Positions 62,412-64,000 of a DNA stretch of 64,000 nt are shown piece after piece. Positions within the stretch are counted from its first letter, which is position 1; every line of letters begins with the position of its first letter. A program made the translations under genes and the position numbers. Source of the DNA: Actinoplanes derwentensis. Its GTDB lineage: Bacteria; Actinomycetota; Actinomycetes; Mycobacteriales; Micromonosporaceae. The DNA lies in contig NZ_LT629758.1 of the NCBI RefSeq assembly GCF_900104725.1, forward strand, positions 6,090,501 to 6,154,500. The letters are read 5' to 3'. The notes beneath the pieces were generated by a model. That model was given only the letters and a program-made list of their open reading frames with translations, was not told the DNA's origin and searched no databases.

Positions 62412-62906
62412 TTACTCTTCGAGACCGCACACTTCGAACTTGCCTGTCGACGTGTTCTGCGTCAGGTCGGCGTCGACGCGCGCCCGGTCGCCGTCGGCGT
62501 AGACGAGCTGCACCGGCACCGAGACCCGCACCCCGAGGGAGAGGTCGCCCACCACGTACGACTCGAAGGGTTCGAAGTCCTGCATCCGCGCGGCGAAGTC
62601 GGTCTGCGTCTCGTCGATCCGGGCGTCCTCGCAGAGTTGCCGGTAGGCCCCGTCGAAGTCGCGTTCCTGGAGGTCGTCGAGGTACCGGCTGACGACCACG
62701 TCGGCCTGCTCGTCGAGGGCGCTGCTGAAGGCGGTGAGGAAGCCGCCGCCGGCGATCGCGCCGCCGCCGCAGACCAGCACGAAGATGCCCGCGACGATGG
62801 CGACCGTGGTGCCGATGCGCTTGCCGCGCCCCTCGACCGGAGGCGCCGGGAACGGCGGGTGCACACCCGGGCCCGGCGGCGGTGCGGGAGGCGGAGGAAG
62901 ACTCAT
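62412..62906 (-). CDS. Proline-rich membrane-anchored hypothetical protein
   Basis: This 164-aa protein has a Pro-rich cytoplasmic N-terminus (about 1-27), one membrane helix (TTVAIVAGIFVLVCGGGAIA, about 33-52) and an extracytoplasmic domain with VVSRYLDDLQERDFDGAYRQLC, similar to DUF4878-like lipoprotein domains. Two cysteines (C116-region and near the C-terminus) could pair. Function unknown. Confidence 0.7.
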   Translation of the reverse strand: MSLPPPPAPPPGPGVHPPFPAPPVEGRGKRIGTTVAIVAGIFVLVCGGGAIAGGGFLTAFSSALDEQADVVVSRYLDDLQERDFDGAYRQLCEDARIDETQTDFAARMQDFEPFESYVVGDLSLGVRVSVPVQLVYADGDRARVDADLTQNTSTGKFEVCGLEE

Positions 62907-62922
62907 GTCTCCAGCCTAATGT

Positions 62923-63264
62923 TCAGCGCCAGGGCTCGGCGGCCCGGTCGCTCGCCGTGGTGGTGACCTCCCCGCCGGGCTCGGCTTCGGCGAGGACCTC
63001 GAAGGCGGACGGCTCGTCGAGAGAGAGCGCGAGCAGCGGGGTGGCGTGCACCTTCACGTCGAAGGCGCCGAGGGCACGCCGGTAGGCTCCGACGGACTCC
63101 CATTCGGTGATCAGGGTCCAGCCGGCCGGGTCCTCCAGGGCGCGGGCGAGCCGGCCGGAACGGTACCCGGAGGTGCGTGCCAGCGCGGCGAGCGCGGCAT
63201 GTGCTTGATCCCGGAAACCGTCGAGCGTTTCCGGTGGGACCGAGAAGCGGTTGAGCACCAGCAT
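62923..63264 (-). CDS. Antibiotic-biosynthesis-monooxygenase-fold protein
   Basis: This 113-aa protein shows MLVLNRFSVPPETLDGFRDQAH, GYRSGRLARALEDPAGWTLITEW and AYRRALGAFDVKVHATPLL, a dimeric alpha/beta-barrel of the ABM family. Such proteins include small monooxygenases and haem-degrading enzymes; specificity is not predictable. Confidence 0.78.
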   Translation of the reverse strand: MLVLNRFSVPPETLDGFRDQAHAALAALARTSGYRSGRLARALEDPAGWTLITEWESVGAYRRALGAFDVKVHATPLLALSLDEPSAFEVLAEAEPGGEVTTTASDRAAEPWR

Positions 63265-63298
63265 GTGACGAGGGTACGCACACCGGACAGGAGCTTCT

Positions 63299-63550
63299 GT
63301 GACACCACCGGCCTTCTTTCACCGGCTTGCGCGTGTGAACCCCACCACCGCTTTCATGGTGGCGCTGGCATGGCTGCTGGCCGGCCTGTTCCTGCCCGGG
63401 ATCATCGGCGCGCTGGTGCTGTTCGCGCTGGTCGCGGGCTTGGCGAGGCTCACGTTCACGACCTGGAGGGTGCAGTCGCCGATCACTCGGGTGGTCCGGT
63501 CCGGCCTGCTCCTGCTGCTGATGGTGGCGGCGATATCGAAGACCCTGTGA
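63299..63550 (+). CDS. Small membrane protein
   Basis: This 83-aa protein starts at GTG 63299, 34 nt from the divergent start. It has hydrophobic helices at about 17-48 (TTAFMVALAWLLAGLFLPG, IIGALVLFALVAGLARL) and 65-80 (RSGLLLLLMVAAIS). It resembles the small conserved membrane proteins of actinobacteria. Function unknown. Confidence 0.7.
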   Translation: MTPPAFFHRLARVNPTTAFMVALAWLLAGLFLPGIIGALVLFALVAGLARLTFTTWRVQSPITRVVRSGLLLLLMVAAISKTL

Positions 63551-63563
63551 ACTCATGCGGCTT

Positions 63564-63584
63564 TGACAATCATTCTCATTATCG
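63564..63584 (+). promoter_or_regulatory. Putative Zur box
   Basis: The 21-bp site starts TGACAATCATT, ends CTCATTATCG, and matches the streptomycete Zur consensus as I know it at 16 of 21 positions. It is centred 26 bp before the znuA-like start, where a bound Zur would block transcription. Confidence 0.75.
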
Positions 63585-63599
63585 GCCAGAGTTGCTGAC

Positions 63600-64000
63600 A
63601 TGATGCGCCGCCTCGCTGTACCCGCCGCCGCCCTGCTCCTGACCTCCGCCCTCGCCGGCTGCAGCGATTCGGCGAACGGGGACGACGGCAAGCTCGACGT
63701 CGTCACCGCCTTCTACCCGCTCCAGTTCCTCTCCGAGCGGATCGGCGGCGAGGCCGTCCGCGTCTCCACCCTCACCAAGCCGGGCGCCGAGCCGCACGAC
63801 GTCGAGCTGACCGCCAGCCAGGTGGGCGAGGTCGCCGACGCGGGCGTGATCGTCTACCTGAACGGCTTCCAGCCGGCCGTGGACGACGCGGTGAAGCAGA
63901 ACGGCGGCGACCGGGCCTTCGACGCCACCTCGGTGATCGAGATGATCCCGCGCGCCGAGGCCGACGACCACGCCGAGGAAGAGGGCGCGGAGCACGCCGA
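63600..64000 (+). CDS. znuA: Zinc ABC transporter substrate-binding lipoprotein (ZnuA-like), partial
   Basis: The 5' part (133 codons) runs off the window. A lipoprotein signal ends LAGC with C21. The fold start is typical of metal-binding cluster A-I proteins: LDVVTAFYPLQFLSERIGG, then LTKPGAEPHDVELTASQ with the first ligand histidine, VIVYLNGFQPAVDDAV, and the beginning of a His/Asp/Glu-rich loop (ADDHAEEEGAEHA). It delivers Zn(II), or possibly Mn(II), to a membrane permease presumably encoded to the right. A Zur box precedes it. Confidence 0.92.
   Translation, partial: MMRRLAVPAAALLLTSALAGCSDSANGDDGKLDVVTAFYPLQFLSERIGGEAVRVSTLTKPGAEPHDVELTASQVGEVADAGVIVYLNGFQPAVDDAVKQNGGDRAFDATSVIEMIPRAEADDHAEEEGAEHA

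Noticed and set aside
1..64000. CRISPR array
   Set aside because: No regularly spaced repeats of suitable size were seen. The CTGTCAC heptamers are too short and unevenly spaced.

Overview
The window is high-GC (about 70%) actinobacterial chromosome. Frequent GTG starts, 4-nt ATGA/GTGA gene overlaps, a dgt-dnaG pair, GH43 and EboE-like genes and actinomycete integrative-element genes suggest a Micromonosporaceae member, Actinoplanes-like. This placement is inferred from gene content, not from a marker phylogeny.

Region 1 (about 0.4-24.8 kb) is an antiphage defence island. It opens with a 1397-aa STAND-type protein: a Mrr/PD-(D/E)xK-like nuclease, an NB-ARC NTPase and a long TPR array. This is convergent with a complete type 2 BREX (Pgl) system. 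On the minus strand the order is pglX, pglY, pglZ, brxD, brxHI, with the last four overlapping by 4 nt each. A second minus-strand transcription unit holds pglW and a small PD-(D/E)xK-like gene overlapping it by 4 nt. Between the two units lies a plus-strand ADP-ribosylglycohydrolase-like gene whose metal-binding aspartates look lost.

Region 2 (25.0-29.4 kb) is divergent from pglW. It is a plus-strand cassette of five tightly spaced genes: an EccC/FtsK-like ATPase with one intact and one degenerate ATPase domain, an 86-aa all-helical protein, a small membrane protein with an unclear start, a 152-aa soluble protein and a 211-aa coiled-coil/membrane protein. I cannot assign it to a named system. 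It is the best candidate here for something undescribed.

Region 3 (29.4-38.4 kb) is an integrative-element backbone: a stand-alone GntR-type regulator with a palindromic operator, a sigma region 4-like protein, a DUF2637 membrane protein, a replication-relaxation protein, an internally duplicated protein and a large serine recombinase. The recombinase is split by a 1335-bp ISAs1-family insertion with a 10-bp target duplication. Its 3' end runs into a CAT-anticodon tRNA gene. The element therefore looks immobilised, and the upstream cassette and BREX island may be its cargo; the left boundary is not visible.

Region 4 (38.4-64 kb) is ordinary chromosome. It holds a flavin oxidoreductase, tRNA-Asn, a YtxH-like protein, an EboE-like TIM barrel, a YihY/BrkB membrane protein and a NodIJ-like ABC exporter. 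Next come dnaG and dgt, a five-gene DUF4388/Roadblock cluster without a GTPase, dus, a zinc-ribbon/SPFH pair, a TPR protein, a GH43 arabinanase, a DUF2786 protein and a HEPN Abi-like protein. The segment ends with an XdhC-like protein, glyS, small proteins and the start of a Zur-box-preceded znuA-like gene.
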